Below, piece after piece: positions 12,430-25,642 of a stretch of 64,000 nt of DNA (positions are counted from its first letter, which is position 1; every line of letters starts with the position of its first letter). A program made the position numbers and the translations under genes. The stretch is taken from NCBI GenBank assembly GCA_963971225.1, contig OZ020267.1, positions 37,042,989 to 37,106,988 of the forward strand, in the 5' to 3' direction. The stretch is from Melieria omissa. Lineage: Eukaryota; Arthropoda; Insecta; Diptera; Ulidiidae. A model generated the notes under the pieces. That model ran no database searches. It was not told the origin of the DNA and saw nothing but the letters and a program-made list of their open reading frames with translations.

Positions 12430-14027
12430 CATAATGGACCTTTTTGGACCTAAGTGGGCTCTGATTTCAGGCAATTGTTTCTTTTGGATAGATTTGAAAC
12501 TATTTTAGATAATCGAAAGTGTTACATAAAAGACGTGCCCGGAGAAACGGAGCAATCATTGCTGCCATGAAAATAGTTTAAAAATAGTTAATCTTTCTGT
12601 TGAAATATCTTAACAAATTTGGGCATAAAATAAAACGAACCAACAAGAAATATGACAATTTTAAAACAAATTAGATTGAATTAATTAAATGTTTAACATT
12701 TTGATGAAGAAGTGCTATTAAAAATTGAAATTCTAATGGGAAATATGGGAACTTATTGTGTGAGCTATGTTGATATGAAAATTAAAGGGGCCCACTTAGG
12801 CTAACGTTGACATATTAGCTGACCGCGAAAAGTGTGTTGAATATATTCAAACCTCTTGTTTCTTAACCTTTAATAACAAAATTTATTTTTACAACTCTTG
12901 TGTCGAATCTTTGGCATCTTGACACATCTGAAAGCATTTGCTTTTCTAAAAAGTTTTTTTAAGTCCGTCAGGTTCTGCTTTTATGTTTCTTTGTCTATTA
13001 TCGATTCGTATGTAATGAAAAAATACATAAATTCGTTTAGTAATGTTTTATGTTTTGAAAGCAAAATTAATTGATAATTCAAAAAAATAATTTAATGAAA
13101 ATTAATAAAAAATTAATAATAATTTCAAACGTTAACATAAAAGCAGTAAGTCCTGTTTGTGGTTTTGACAAAGGTTTGCAATTGAACCTTAAGCCAGTCA
13201 AATCTTCGAGGTATTTATTTCATGGAACAGTAAAAGGCAGATCAAATGGATAAGTAATGGAATCAACTCCGAGCTAAAACAGGGAAGTGGTATAAAAAGA
13301 GTGGGAAAACTTCCATTTCATCAATTGACTGACAGTTGTGACAGAAGACATTTAAGGGAGAAAAACAGGCTTTTTATGATCTATTAACCATTAAATGACT
13401 TTTCAACTCTGAAACAATTGTAGCGAGGATGTCTTAAGCATTGTTATATGTTACGGATATGTTTTATTATATATTATTATATATATATACTGTCTTTCTA
13501 CTATTAGCTTATACTTATAATTTGTGTAAACTTAAGCTTGTTATATATATAGGAATGTATAGACTCGTATAACCGGTACGATAGTTCTATGTGAACTAAG
13601 ACCGTAGGGCATCCATGTTCTATGTGCAATTCAATGCATTTGAGAATCACCCGTATTAATATATATATTTGTTTTTAATTGCATGCAACAATAAACATAA
13701 GTAATATTCATTCAAAAGTAAAGTGTTATAAGTATGTATCAGTAATTTGTATTTATAAAAAAATTCTTATATATTCTATGTGATACTTTGAGTTGCATCA
13801 TTCATTGTCCTGCGGCAACACTAACAAACAAAATCAAACAATTTCTATAAAATTTAAAAAGGGTAACAAATAATTTTGGCACATTGTGCCATAAATAAAT
13901 CAGTCCATTAGTTGGCTACTCAAATGTCAAATAACTGAACGCACTATTCGCATTCGGGTAGTAACGATTGAAGCTACAATAGTTATTAATAGACATGAAA
14001 TGAAACGCAACGCGCTAAGGGAGCAAC
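12430..14027. other. AT-rich stretch with no recognised feature
   Basis: This region is 3' of exon 11. Minus-strand AATAAA sequences near 13208 and 13460 could serve as poly(A) signals if exon 11 is terminal. Otherwise there is only TATATA-type simple sequence around 13460-13490. Confidence 0.5.
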
Positions 14028-14031
14028 TTAC

Positions 14032-14654
14032 CGTCGACTACTTTGAATAATTGGCGAAAGGATAATCTCTAAACTGGAGGAAATGTTTTGATTTTGATTT
14101 TGAATCGCATTCATGTTTGCATTAACATTGGAACGCGAGTTCGAGTGCGACGAGTTTTGCATGTGAAAGCGATTCTGATTTGTCTGATTTGGATTCTGAG
14201 TCGGGGTCTGGGTCTGGTTTCGCGTCTGGCTGTGGCTGAGCGTGTTGTTGGATTGGGTGCGATGGGCGGTTGGTGTTGTTGGTGAGGGATGGTGGTGGTG
14301 CTGGTTGGTGTCGTTGCTCATTGCATTCACATTCACATTCGCATTCGCATTGCAGCTATCGCTGTTATTATTGGCCAAACTAGAGGCGGACGCCGAGGTG
14401 CAAAGGTTGGCTGTGCCCGTGAGAGTCGACAGCTGATCGTTGCTGTTGTAATTGTTGTTGTTGCCGCTGCCGGTGGGCGATGCTAAATTCATGCAATTCA
14501 TGTCGTCATTTGCATCTCGAACATTGTCGCTGGCCGCCGCCTCGAATTCGATGTCCTCGTCGCGCTCCTCGATGCTCTGCTCGCTGCAGGGCGGCGAGTG
14601 TGTGTAAGCACTGGAGTTGGTGCTGGTGTTGGTTATGGTGGTTTTGGTGGTGCA
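14032..14654 (-). CDS. EPB41L4A: Probable EPB41L4A exon 11: acidic then Asn/Gln-rich
   Basis: Acceptor TAATAG with a long pyrimidine tract (plus 14655-14657) opens in phase 0, matching the end of exon 10, although 27.8 kb apart. The peptide begins Thr/Asn/Ser-rich, passes through SPPCSEQSIEERDEDIEFEA, then a long Asn/Ser/Gln/His-rich stretch, and ends EIILSPIIQSSR. The end is ambiguous: GTAAGT at plus 14026-14031 is a perfect donor in phase 2, while the same bases contain an in-frame TAA (14028-14030). So it is either an internal or the last exon. Membership in this gene rests on strand, phase and style, not homology. Confidence 0.6.
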
Positions 14655-15390
14655 CTATTACAGGGTAAACGAACACACAAACGAAGAAAGAAGGGGAAAC
14701 GGGTTCGATTTCATTTGATTGTTGAATTTAATTGCGCTTGGCACTTTAACGAAATAAACGTTGAGGACAAACGTGCGAGGACGACACAGGACATGCGTTT
14801 TACATGCGACCGAAAAATCATAATCATAATGCAATACGAGTTACACACATGTGGACAGGCGAATTTGTTTACATACGATTAGGTCGAAAGGGGGCCCGAA
14901 GGGGCTGTAGCGAATAGTTTTGGACGTGCAATAACTAATTTGGTATTTTTGTTTACAGTTGCTAGCAGCTTAGAATCTTATGTAATAATTGGACACATAA
15001 ATGCAAATTAATTATTGAGGATAACATTATTTATACTTTAATACATAGACACATATTGACACTGGATTATTTGTGCATGCAATTTGGGTTTGTTTGGATT
15101 ATAAGTTGATAATAATTTTCAAATTAAAACAGAAGCGCTTTTATTACTTACAAACATTCACTTAGACAAATAAATACACAAATATATATGAATTGAAAAT
15201 TATCTGAACATGCATTGGTTTCGTAGAATATAAAACTTGAACTTCTCATGTGTATTGTTTAAGCATTGTTGGGATATAGTTTTAACTATAGAAAAATGTA
15301 TTTAAGTTCTTTAAAAAATTTGAAATGTTAGCTACTGGACAATTGGGTCAATGGCTAAAACAATGATTGGAAGTTTTTGGTTGCTTATAT

Positions 15391-16292
15391 AGTGTTTTCC
15401 AACAAGAGGTGTTATTTTGGTATTCAAAGACAAATTCAATTTTTTGAGATAAATGATCGGATGTTTATTTCATAATAAAGAGGAAGGTATGCCGTTAATA
15501 ATGAAAAACAACATCAGCTAAATGGCCACCACGACCACGCTTACAGGACCATATCGTTTTTATGAAATTTTCCATAGCCAAATCGCAAAGTGGCTGCCCT
15601 ATGTCCTCGATAGCCTCACGACTTATATCTTTGAGGTCTTGAATCGACGCTGGGCTGTTGGCGTACACCTTATCTTTCACGTGGCCCCAAAGGAAGAAGT
15701 CGCAAGGTGTTAAATCACAAGATCTCGGTGGCCAATTGTGATCACCTCTTCCAGAGATAACACGGTCCGGAAACTTTTCCCGTAAAAGAGTAATGGTTTC
15801 GTTGCTTGTGTGGCACGTAGCGCCGTCTTGTTGAAAGTAAACGTTGTCCAGATCAATATCATCCCACTCCGACCATAAAAAATCATCATTCCAAAGAACG
15901 ACGAGGAATCGACAAACCTGGGTTTTCTTCAACACTTTGGGCTACAGCAGCAATATTCTCAGTTGTTCTTGAGCGACGTGCACGGGTTTTATTCTTCACA
16001 TCACTAACTTGTCCCAACAGCTCGAATTTTTACACCAATTTCTGTATTGCGGTCCGACAAGGTGCTTCACGACGACTCAAAAATGCTTTAGTTTTGCGAA
16101 CTGTGACTGCAAGATTTTCACCATTTTTGTAGTGAATTTTAATAATTTCAATGCGTTGTTGAAGCGTGTATCGTTCCATTTTTAGTAATGGCGTAGTTTC
16201 TACTTGTCAAATGTCAAAGAAAAAAAGTTTCAAAAGTGACAGCTACCGAAATACCGGGTGATTCAAAATAACACCTCTTGTTGGAAAACCCT
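15391..16292 (-). mobile_element. Internally deleted rosa-type (DD41D) mariner
   Basis: About 0.9 kb bounded by perfect inverted repeats of at least 25 bp (TTTTCCAACAAGAGGTGTTA at the left, its inverse ending at about 16290), with TATA-like flanks on both sides consistent with TA insertion. Full-length members are about 1.3 kb. It sits in intron 10. The coding remnant is described separately. Confidence 0.85.
15495..16179 (-). pseudogene. Rosa-type mariner transposase remnant
   Basis: The ATG at 16179 opens MERYTLQQRIEIIKIHYKNG, the usual start of this lineage. An in-frame stop follows within about 50 codons, and the text then jumps from EENPGLSIPRRS to the C-terminal catalytic part. FQQDGATCHT supplies the second Asp, and SCDLTPCDFFLWGHVKDKVY the third, with 41 residues between them (DD41D). 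The first catalytic Asp and the surrounding central third are gone. The C-terminus KRGRGGHLADVVFHY is intact. No active enzyme can be made from this copy. Confidence 0.88.
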
Positions 16293-16455
16293 ATATATGA
16301 CCTAAGTAGCCGAGTCTAAGAATCAGTTTTTTCTATTTTATTCTGAAATATTTTCAAAACTTCAGTTTAGTATTGAAAATTTTATATATTGAAGCTTAAA
16401 ACACATTGACTGTATTCACAATTTGTTGAATCTGCTCTGGCAAACGAAAAGACTT

Positions 16456-16963
16456 AGGCACCGAACACATGGACAACGGCAGCGACATGACTACATCGGT
16501 CAAAATATAGAATCAGAATGATGGTATGGAAATGATTATTTTGACGGCAGCATGACTACAGCGAACACAATTGTTGCTATTGCCAAACATAGAACTATTA
16601 TCTTTTTCTTAGGCAGCAAAACCAAAGCAACTGACATTACTGCTTGTTTCTTACTTTTTCGGTGTGTTTTGAACAACAATTATACATTTTTAGTATTTCA
16701 GTTAAATTTTAATAGTTCTAAAATTTTTTACACAAATTGCAAATTTGTTTAAAATTGACTGAACAACGGTCAAATGGATATAGACGAATGCGATAGTGCA
16801 GAAACAATTTAAAATTTGTGTTCACGAGCTCAAAAATGTAATTGTGATAACGTTGCTGCCACTCTCATTGTAGTCACATAGTAGACTAAACGGCAACGGT
16901 CAATTTCGAACCCATCTTGAAATTGTGTGGCCGTGTGGCTGTCGTCTTGAATGTGTTTGGGCC
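16456..16963. mobile_element. Unclassified TIR element, copy 1
   Basis: Left end CCGAACACATGGACAACGGC and the inverted right end (CCCAAACACATTCAAGACGA) are related. The right 100 bp match the element at 59805-60043 (ATTGTAGTCAC and GGCAACGGTCAATTT segments; TTGTGTGGCCGT). Non-coding. Confidence 0.55.
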
Positions 16964-17097
16964 ATAACTCCAAACAAATCAGCCGCAGTTAGGACTTTGC
17001 GTTGAACTGTAGTTCCCCTTCGCCCCTTCCCCCATTTGTTTGAATATGTAAAATATTGTAAAAGAGTTTTGCATACATATTTCAAATGGGTGGAATT

Positions 17098-17153
17098 TGT
17101 GATATCACAATGGGTCTTATAGGCCTAAGTGTGTTTCATACAGAGGCAGCCTT
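17098..17153. repeat. Dispersed retroelement tail fragment (TATCACAATG family)
   Basis: GATATCACAATGGGTCTTAT through CATACAGAGGCAGCC matches the tails at 24.8 and 48.3 kb and directly abuts the TTAA element at 17165. Confidence 0.45.
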
Positions 17154-17164
17154 CTCTACTTTAA

Positions 17165-18390
17165 CTCTTTCGACCCCAAAGTTCCCTGAGAGCAACTTCA
17201 CCTATTTGTCATCTTATAGCAAATGCTACGATTGATTTATTGGTTTAATTTAAGAAGGCACCAACAAATTAATATTTTTAAAAGTGATTTCAAAGCAAAT
17301 TACAAAAATTTTGCAGCGATATCAGGGAAAGTTTGTGTTCTAATTGAAGTCTACGAATTGGGCGCGTTTGATCAAAACACTGATTCTTTAAAAATGGTTA
17401 AATAAATCAAAAAGTGTTAATTTTGTATTTTTCCATAAATATTAAATAATTTTTCTGTAATTAAAAACTATTGATACAAAATTTATTTAACGGTTGAAAC
17501 GGTTCAAGCTAAAATTGTTCAAAACTAAAAACTATCTCTAGAACTTTAACAAAGAGGCGTGGCGACTTCTATGTTGTGTGCACATTTTTTAGGCAAATTT
17601 TTCATGATTTAAGGGGTCCCTAGTTTTGAATTTTGAAAAATCTATTTTTTTTTTATTTCATATTTTTATAGTATAACTTTCATAGAAAAGGTATACGAAC
17701 GGATTTTGTCGAATTCCTAAACGTCTCTGAGATACAGAGTCTCAAATCCGTCTCGTTCACTACGCGGTAACACGGTTTTAAAACTTTAAACGCGTTTTTC
17801 TCGAAAACACATTTTTTTACCATTGCGCCATGATTCCGTCGAAACTAATTAACCGATTCACTTGATTCTTGTTTTGCTGTATTCAAAACGTTTTGCTCCA
17901 CGGGTTAAACTACGGAGATTGCGCTCCATTGACTAGCCGAGGCGAGCTGGGGGGAGAGTTGAGGGGAGTTTTTGGAGCAAAAAAAGGGCGAATTTCGATA
18001 AAATTACGTTTAAACGATGCCGGGGTCCAATTTTGATCAGATCGGGTTCATTATAGGTCATCCTTTAATTGGAGTAATGCTTTTTAAGAGAAAATTTTTG
18101 GATTACATTTCAGACGAACAGGGACTAAGTTAGGATGGCGCAAACGCACCCTTAAAAAAAAACATGGCCGGTACTCAGCTGGCGGACCCCAACAGTGTTC
18201 TCGGTAGCACGTGGACATTTTTTTTTTATAATTCAATATGTAAAAAATAAATATACGAAGAATTATCTCATTTGCAGTTTCTGAAAAAAAATCCCCAAAA
18301 ATGTTTAAAAAACACCGTTTGTACTAGAGGACCCCCTTAAATACCGAAAAGTAATATCGAGACACAGGGTAAAATTCGGGGTCGAAAGAG
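17165..18390. mobile_element. TTAA-flanked non-autonomous transposon, 1226 bp
   Basis: Perfect 13-bp inverted ends CTCTTTCGACCCC are flanked on each side by TTAA (17161-17164 and 18391-18394). TTAA duplication is the piggyBac-superfamily signature. The interior has no transposase-like ORF, and includes a GC-rich patch (GAGCTGGGGGGAGAGTTGAG) and AT-rich tracts. The termini do not match canonical piggyBac ends that I can recall, so family placement is by target site only. Confidence 0.75.
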
Positions 18391-20479
18391 TTAAAGAAAA
18401 ACAAACTAATCTGAAACATTTTTTTAATATACTTGTGTCACAACCAGGGTTGCATTTGGCACTAATTAAAGGCAACAAACATTATTTTCACTTTTCATAC
18501 TGCTGCCGACAATCTGAACAAATCTGAATCCAAACAAATTCTTGAGATTTTTTCTGTTACAAACATGGTTTCATTTTGTGTTAACTAAAGGCAACTGTAT
18601 TATTATTTTTTTATTTTTATTTTTAATTTTTAATTTTTTCATTTATACTGTAAACACTTTTTACAATTATTTTCGAATTTCATTTTCTAGATTTTAATTT
18701 TCTAGTGGGTTGTTCTGCCAGAAAAATGTTCGCCATTAAATTATTTAAAATTTTTTTAAATAAAATAAATGAAAAACAATTAACCCAAATGGCATCCAAA
18801 AATTGCCATAAATTTTTAATACCTGCATAGCCGCCACTGCACATTGCCGCAACATGATTAACTCGCATAAAAATATAAATAATTCACCGCTTCGTGTGTG
18901 TGGTGTCACTTCGGTGTGAAAGAACTCGGAAATTTATTGCAACTCACACCTCAAAATGGCAATAATTTATAATAAAAAAAGTGAAACACAAAACAAAAAA
19001 AACAGGGAGCTGTTTAATTACAGCACGCAGCGATATTTTCAGTGGTGGGCACCTTCGCCCGTCTAGACGAGGCGGCAACGTCTACGTTGAGGCATTAATT
19101 TTTCAACTGCGACACTGCCGCAACACATTTGCCATATTTTTCAGCGCCAGTTAGACGGCGGGGCGTGGTGTGTTTTCAATTTTCAATTAAGCTGCATTAA
19201 AATATAATTTAACAAAAGCGATGCAAGTCAGGCGGAAGCGAATGCGGCGTGCGTAATGAATTAATGCAACAACGCAACGCAACGTGTAACGCAACGCAGA
19301 GCAGCGAAGAATACCGTTGCAGGTGCATGTGGTGCAGTGCGGTGTGGTTTGGTTTGCAGCATTTACGCACCGTTTCAGCCGATCAGATTTTGTAATAAAT
19401 TACAAATTTTTGTTGACAATACACACTTGAACATAGACGCATACACATACATGTGTGTGTGTGTGTGTGTGTATGATTGCGAAAATAAAATGTATAGAAA
19501 ATTTTATGCTTTAATTTTATGCCATCAAGTAAAATATTAATGACCATTGTGCCATTCAAGTCGACAATGAATTTAATTAAATTCAATTCAATAGAATTTT
19601 GGAAGCTGCCCAGTTCAACAATTTCTTACTCCTTAGGCCAAACTAAATAATTACAATAAAATAATCAAGTGCCAATGCAAAGGAAATATGAAATATGATA
19701 AATTTACTGTCGGCGTATGCATGGAAAATGTTGGCGCAATTGATCTCTGCATTAAATCTATTCAATTAATATCGTCCAACTGAGAGCAGAGAATTTTCAA
19801 TGAAATGGCATGTGGCATGAAGTGGCAGGAGTAATGCGAGGATTATGTTCGAATTGTGTGAAGAATCAATCAAGGAAGCGGAATGCTGTGCCGGAAAAGC
19901 CGTTGGGGGCCGAAACGCAGCCCAGTGGAAGGCAGGAAAGCAATCAATGGAGAACAGCCGAATGCATAGTTGCACACAGGAGGGGTTTATGATTCATGAG
20001 ATGCGAATGCATTTTGAGTAGTTAAGGCTTAGGAGTATATCTCTCATTGTTTGCTTAGACACGACAGGTAGTTAGGTAGCAGCGACTGCGAATTCGCTTA
20101 ATTACCACTAAAGGACCGGTTTGTTGTAGATTTCTCGAATAGATCTTCCCTACATGGGAGAGGATACTAAACATAAGACTTGAAGAATAGTGAAATTATT
20201 CAAGTGAACCAGGTAGAATGATGGCCTCTTTTTGCATGACAAACAAAGAGAGAAATTTGAAAAAATATTTGTCAAAATGCAGACTCAACCCTAGTCAGCT
20301 CATCAGCCAATTCATTCACGTGGATGACCGCTAACCGGGTATTCATGAGATGGTGAGATGCACCTGACAGCCCACCAGCCTCAGTAAATTCTTTCAATCT
20401 CGGACTAATTTTCATTTAATGGTCGTTTTACTGTCAAAAGACGTAGTGTACCCCGAACGTTTTACTGTATGAGAACCCT

Positions 20480-20660
20480 GCAAACTTCCCTTATTAGAAA
20501 AACTTCCTTCTGAAAGACACTAAAGAGATCCTTAAGACTAAAGGCTCTTTTTACTACCAGATTTTTTGAGTAGGTCTTGGAAAAACTTCGTCTTGGAAGA
20601 CACTAAATAGATAAGCAAGACTAAAGTTTATTTTTACTACCAGATTCCTGAAATACTTGG
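20480..20660. repeat. Tandem duplication of about 83 bp
   Basis: AAAACTTCCTTCTGAAAGAC and AAAACTTCGTCTTGGAAGAC begin two related copies, each reaching TTTTTACTACCAGATT. Confidence 0.7.
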
Positions 20661-23600
20661 ATCTCTGCTCCAAACCCAAAGTCCACCTTTGAACACTTCA
20701 TGCATAGGAATTCCTACTTTTGTAAAAGTGAATGCTTATCGCTTACACTCACTTCTGGATGTAAAGATGATGAACTTATCAACAAAGTCGGCACCGCTTG
20801 TGGTGTAGTTTTTTACCTCAATTCCATCCAGTCAGTTCAGTACGGTCTTTCCGCCCATTGAGACTTTTTTGGTCTGTCAATGTCGAAGTGGCTTTCTGTT
20901 TCATAAATAATACAATTGGCAACAGATGAAGAAGTATGTTTAACGCGTCGGATGGACAGGACCTTATGATATCTGTAATGCCGACGAATCATGCTGTGAT
21001 TCTTCTTAAACGTCGTTTGGTTCTTCACCAAACTAGTGGTTCGAATATAAGAATTGGTCGAACTATAGCTGTGTAGAGCCACGATAAACTAAGACTACTA
21101 TAAACTAATAACTGCAAGAATCAAAATTTATAAAAACACAGTTCTCAAAAGAATCTTTTATGCTCGATTCGTGGTCGAATGGGTTCTAAGTACTCAAAAG
21201 CAATCATGATTGAGTATTATAGAATGAATACTTTATAATATGGAATATCTATAGAAATCATGAAAGGATTTTGATACTCTTCGAAGAGGAAGAAATTGAA
21301 AAAAAAAGCCGTGAGATGTGGCAATAACGCAGTGGGTTTGTGAACCGGTTTATTGGTTTAGAACTTTGGTTTATTGGTATAAAATATAAAAAAAAAAAAA
21401 CAAGTAAACCTCTAAAAACGCCCAGTTTTAGTGCAGACTTGAACTAAGTTTAAAAAAGCTTTATGGATTTGAAATCATCGACTCTTAATTCCATTTGAAT
21501 CATTATTAACCACCAAAACCCCGCTTTGAACATTTGTTGCGTGCGCCTCTTTCAACGCAGAGTAGGAAACTTTACAAAGATTTGCATTTCACACCAGCGT
21601 CTCTCATTTGCTGAGGCCACATTCAGTCGATGCTAAATATGTAAAAGCGTTGAGCTGTGCTGGAATGCTACATTTTCTCTGTAATAACTGAAATTGCTTC
21701 AAATCGAGCAAACGTCAAATGGCCGGCGCTCAAATATAGAAGTTCAGCGCATGGCTAATGGTCAATGCTGGCAATGATTTACATATAAATACATACATAT
21801 ATATAAATATGTTTATATATATGTATATCTACTTTGTAGTTATGTGCATAACTATTCCACTTTGTTTGAATTCGAAATGAAATGACAAGACAGCACACAG
21901 TTCAAATTATAAGCAAATGTTCAGGCACATTCGAAGTAATGGTAACTCAAAACAACAACAACAATTGCATTGCAGTGGCCAAGTTATGGCCATAATTACA
22001 ACGAACAAGTCACTGGTATCGTCCAACTATGTTTTTGTTAGTTGAAATTCTCTGCAAGTGGCTGATTTTCGCATTATTGCCGTTTCGGCGTAAAATTCAT
22101 TGAAACTGTTTTTCCAGTGATGATTGTGTTGCACCTGTTGCGTGAACTCTGAACTCTGTATTTGGTTGAGTTCATTAATTGTAATTGTTGCTGATGCTCA
22201 TTGCATCATTGCATTGTCGGTTGCGGCACTTTGACACTTTAATGTGGTTCAATGCTTGCGTAATAAATATTTAATTGATTAAAATATAAAATTAATTACA
22301 AATTGATTCGATAATAAATCAACTGGAATAACGCAACGCGAAACAATGCAAAGAATGAAAGCATAAAATGTACAAAAATAATCATTACAAATGCATAAAA
22401 TTATACAATGTTTTTATGTGCAGCCGATAAGAGTGTTTCAGCCGGTCTACACCGACACTGCATTGTAGCTAAAGGAAGCAGCACATAATCGATGCGTAAA
22501 GTTGATTTTGGATAAAATAAAAGCTGCATTATTGCTAAAATTTTCACTGAAACCTATTCAATATTTAAATATACATGGAATTTTAAGAGGCAGAAGGCAT
22601 CTGAATTACGTTCATCTTGAAGAAATATTCAACTCATTTAGCTTTTCTAAACGTAGTCTTTTTCTGGACTTTCTTCTTCGCTTTATGGACCTTACTCACT
22701 TATTACACAATGACAAAAGACCAGTTTTGTTGAGACACATCATTCATAGTTATCATATCATCATTCATAATTAGTTTTTCATTTTCTGATTCAATGATCT
22801 TTTAAAAAAACTTTAAAATTTTAAGGACATATGTTCAAAGAATATAAAAAAAAGAATACAAAAAATAATAAAAAAAAATAATATTTTGCCTATAAAATTA
22901 TATAAAACTACATATTATTTATCAACATATTTTGGTCCTGAAAGTTCAAACTAAAAAATTTAGTCAAAAAGCGGCAAGTTTCCCCTTTCATCCCGTGTTC
23001 ATATCTTCATTATTGCACAACACCAAATATTTAAATAAATTCTTTGAAATGTGTATATCCTTAAAATTTTGCATTTTTTTTTATAAGGTCATCGGACTAA
23101 GTATGGCAGGTAACTATGAAGGGTCAAAAGTACTGTTGCACGGTGTTATAATTTATTAATTTTTTTAAATACTATTTTCCCTTTCAAATATTTAGAACCG
23201 CTACGAAAAACAGTCACATTTAAAAAAATTTAAAAATACTAAGGAACAAAAGTTGAAGTCATTGTTTCAGACACATTCAAAGGAAGGTGGGAGTGGCTGC
23301 CACAAGGCGGAGCCCACTTAGGCCCAATCAATCGAGCTTAAGTCCGCTCATTCATTGAACCAGTTTGAGCTTCAGACGAAATCAAAAATACTAAGGATAG
23401 TTCTATTAATTGGATCCTCTAGATTTTTGAAGAAGTTTTCAAACATACACACACACACTTCATATTAAAATCCATACACCCAGACAACCCAATGTAGGGT
23501 ACAAAAAAAAGAGCAACCATCGTCATTGCGCTTAGTTAAGTATTGTTTGCTAATTAATAGCTTTTAAATTATAAACTATGGCGCATTAAATGCACAATTA

Positions 23601-24827
23601 ATGCTTGATTAGCAATAAAAATTAATTTTTATATTGTTCATTTTTTTTGTAGTAGCATTTTTTTAGCCTTTGTTGTCTCCCATTTGCAGCAAGTCCACAA
23701 TTGTGCGACACTTGGCATGTCCACTTGGCTGAGCAGTTGTCCAATGTCACAAATATTTGCAATTCCGTTTGTAACATTTTTAATGCTTTTAGCTAATAAA
23801 AATATGCAAAAAGGCAGAAAAGCAAGAATGACAAATTGCTGCACTGCAAAATGTTGAAAGGAAGTGCAAAGAATTTCAAGTAAAATGGCAACAAAATGTT
23901 GCCGTTGTGTTGAAGTAATTACTTTTCTGCTATTTTAAGTTATTACAAAATGTAAATCTTTTACGCCAAAGGTGCAAACAGTGTTTTAGCAGAGAAAGCA
24001 GTAACAAGGATTATTTGTAGTAGCAGTGATGCACACAGGATTTCATTTCAGAAGGCAGGAAGGCGTTGTTCCGTATACCACTTCCACCTAATTTTTGCAA
24101 TGATATTTGCCACTCACAGATATAAAACAAACAAATATTTGAGGAACAAGTTTGAAACCCATGACTACAAGAATCACCTCCTTTGCTTTAAAATGCATTG
24201 TGAAAATACCAATTTTTACTGCACACTAACAAACATAAGTACAGTTTCTTAGCAAAGTCACAAATTGTTAGCATTTACAATGCAATTTCAGACAAATGTG
24301 GAAAGAGGTAAATTACATAAATTGAATGTGATTAAATTGTTGGTGCCTGCAGTTAAGAAAAAATACAAAGCAACTGTAATGTTGGACACATCAAAGAGTT
24401 GTTTGTGAGACAAAGTAGTTTTGGTAATTCGGCAACATGTTTGCCACATTCAAAGGACCACAAAGGATCGAAGCACAAAAGCTGCACAACATAACAGAGG
24501 GGAGCTCTTTGTGTGGTTTCGACAGTATTGGGGGGAAATATATTTACAAGAAATGCATATTCATTTACAAATATGTAAGTACATAGATATATGTATTGAA
24601 TAAATTACTTTATACATATATACCTATATATGAAAAGACTTGAATTTAACTACTATTTAACTACTATTTGGTTGCAAATTATCAACATTTAATCAAATAG
24701 TTTAAGTGCATCATTCTCATCAGGTTTAATGGTTATGCGCAACAAGAAGATACGAGTTATAACTGCTGTTCGGAATTGAAGTTGAACTATAGATACCCTA
24801 CTAAATATATACTTCTTCTCTCATTTA

Positions 24828-24902
24828 TGGTATCACAATGAGCCTTATGGGTCTAAGTGATTCTTATATGTACATACAGCTACCGTAACCTAACCTAACT
24901 AC
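24828..24902. repeat. Dispersed retroelement 3' tail (TATCACAATG family)
   Basis: GGTATCACAATGAGCCTTAT and the closing CCTAACCTAACT recur at 48288-48357 and, without the tail, at 17100-17150. The shared end and pyrimidine tail suggest 3' ends of one LINE or SINE family. Confidence 0.5.
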
Positions 24903-25642
24903 CTGAACGCATTATATCAATACTGGCCGCAGTGTATGTTACAATGTCCTCACTTCTATCTACTCTAAGCTTATGGTATAATAAAACTTTCAACCATGTC
25001 ACGTCTCATAGAATAGTTTTCCTGTAAAAGGAATCAGCCTCTTACTGAATGTCCAAGTGACATTCTTTTGATCCATCCAACAATCTATATACAAAAACAG
25101 CAAACTAGAGATCATTTATGATATGATAAAACAGCATACCCGTTGTTTTCATTTTTCAATTAGATCCAATGTACTTTTAAAAGGTAACTTAACTTGAAAG
25201 AATTTTTAACTGAACTTTAACTTATTTTGAAGTTTTAATTTTACTTTAAAATTGTATTTTAAAAATTGGACATGACCATAAAAAATACTTTACTTATGTA
25301 ATACAGTAGATGTGGGTATCAAATAATAGAAAAAAACTTACGAGTTTTTAATAGATTTTGAACTTTTAAAACAAAAAGAAATCAAAGATGTTTTCGGGAA
25401 TTTGTACGATATATCCTAAAATATGTTTCAAGAATTTTTATTTGACACTGAACCCAATTTTTATGGAACGGAACCGAAACACTTTAATTCAGTAGGCTGT
25501 TTTGTTCATTCTTTAGAAAAATACTTAAATCATAATGAACGTGGTTTCACAATATAAGTGACTTTTGTAAGCAGTTCATTGCAAAAATACGCTAATAAAA
25601 ATTGGCTATATTCAGTATCTTTCTGTAAAGCTAAATGATTAC

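Larger units (their letters stand above)
18400..25640. other. Intron 10 interior, mostly unique sequence
   Basis: 18850-19950 and 21500-22450 are non-repetitive with GCAACGCAACG-type words and a GT run. Elsewhere lie the 83-bp duplication, AT-rich tracts and the TATCACAATG tail at 24.8 kb. No frame over 90 codons resembles a protein. Confidence 0.5.
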
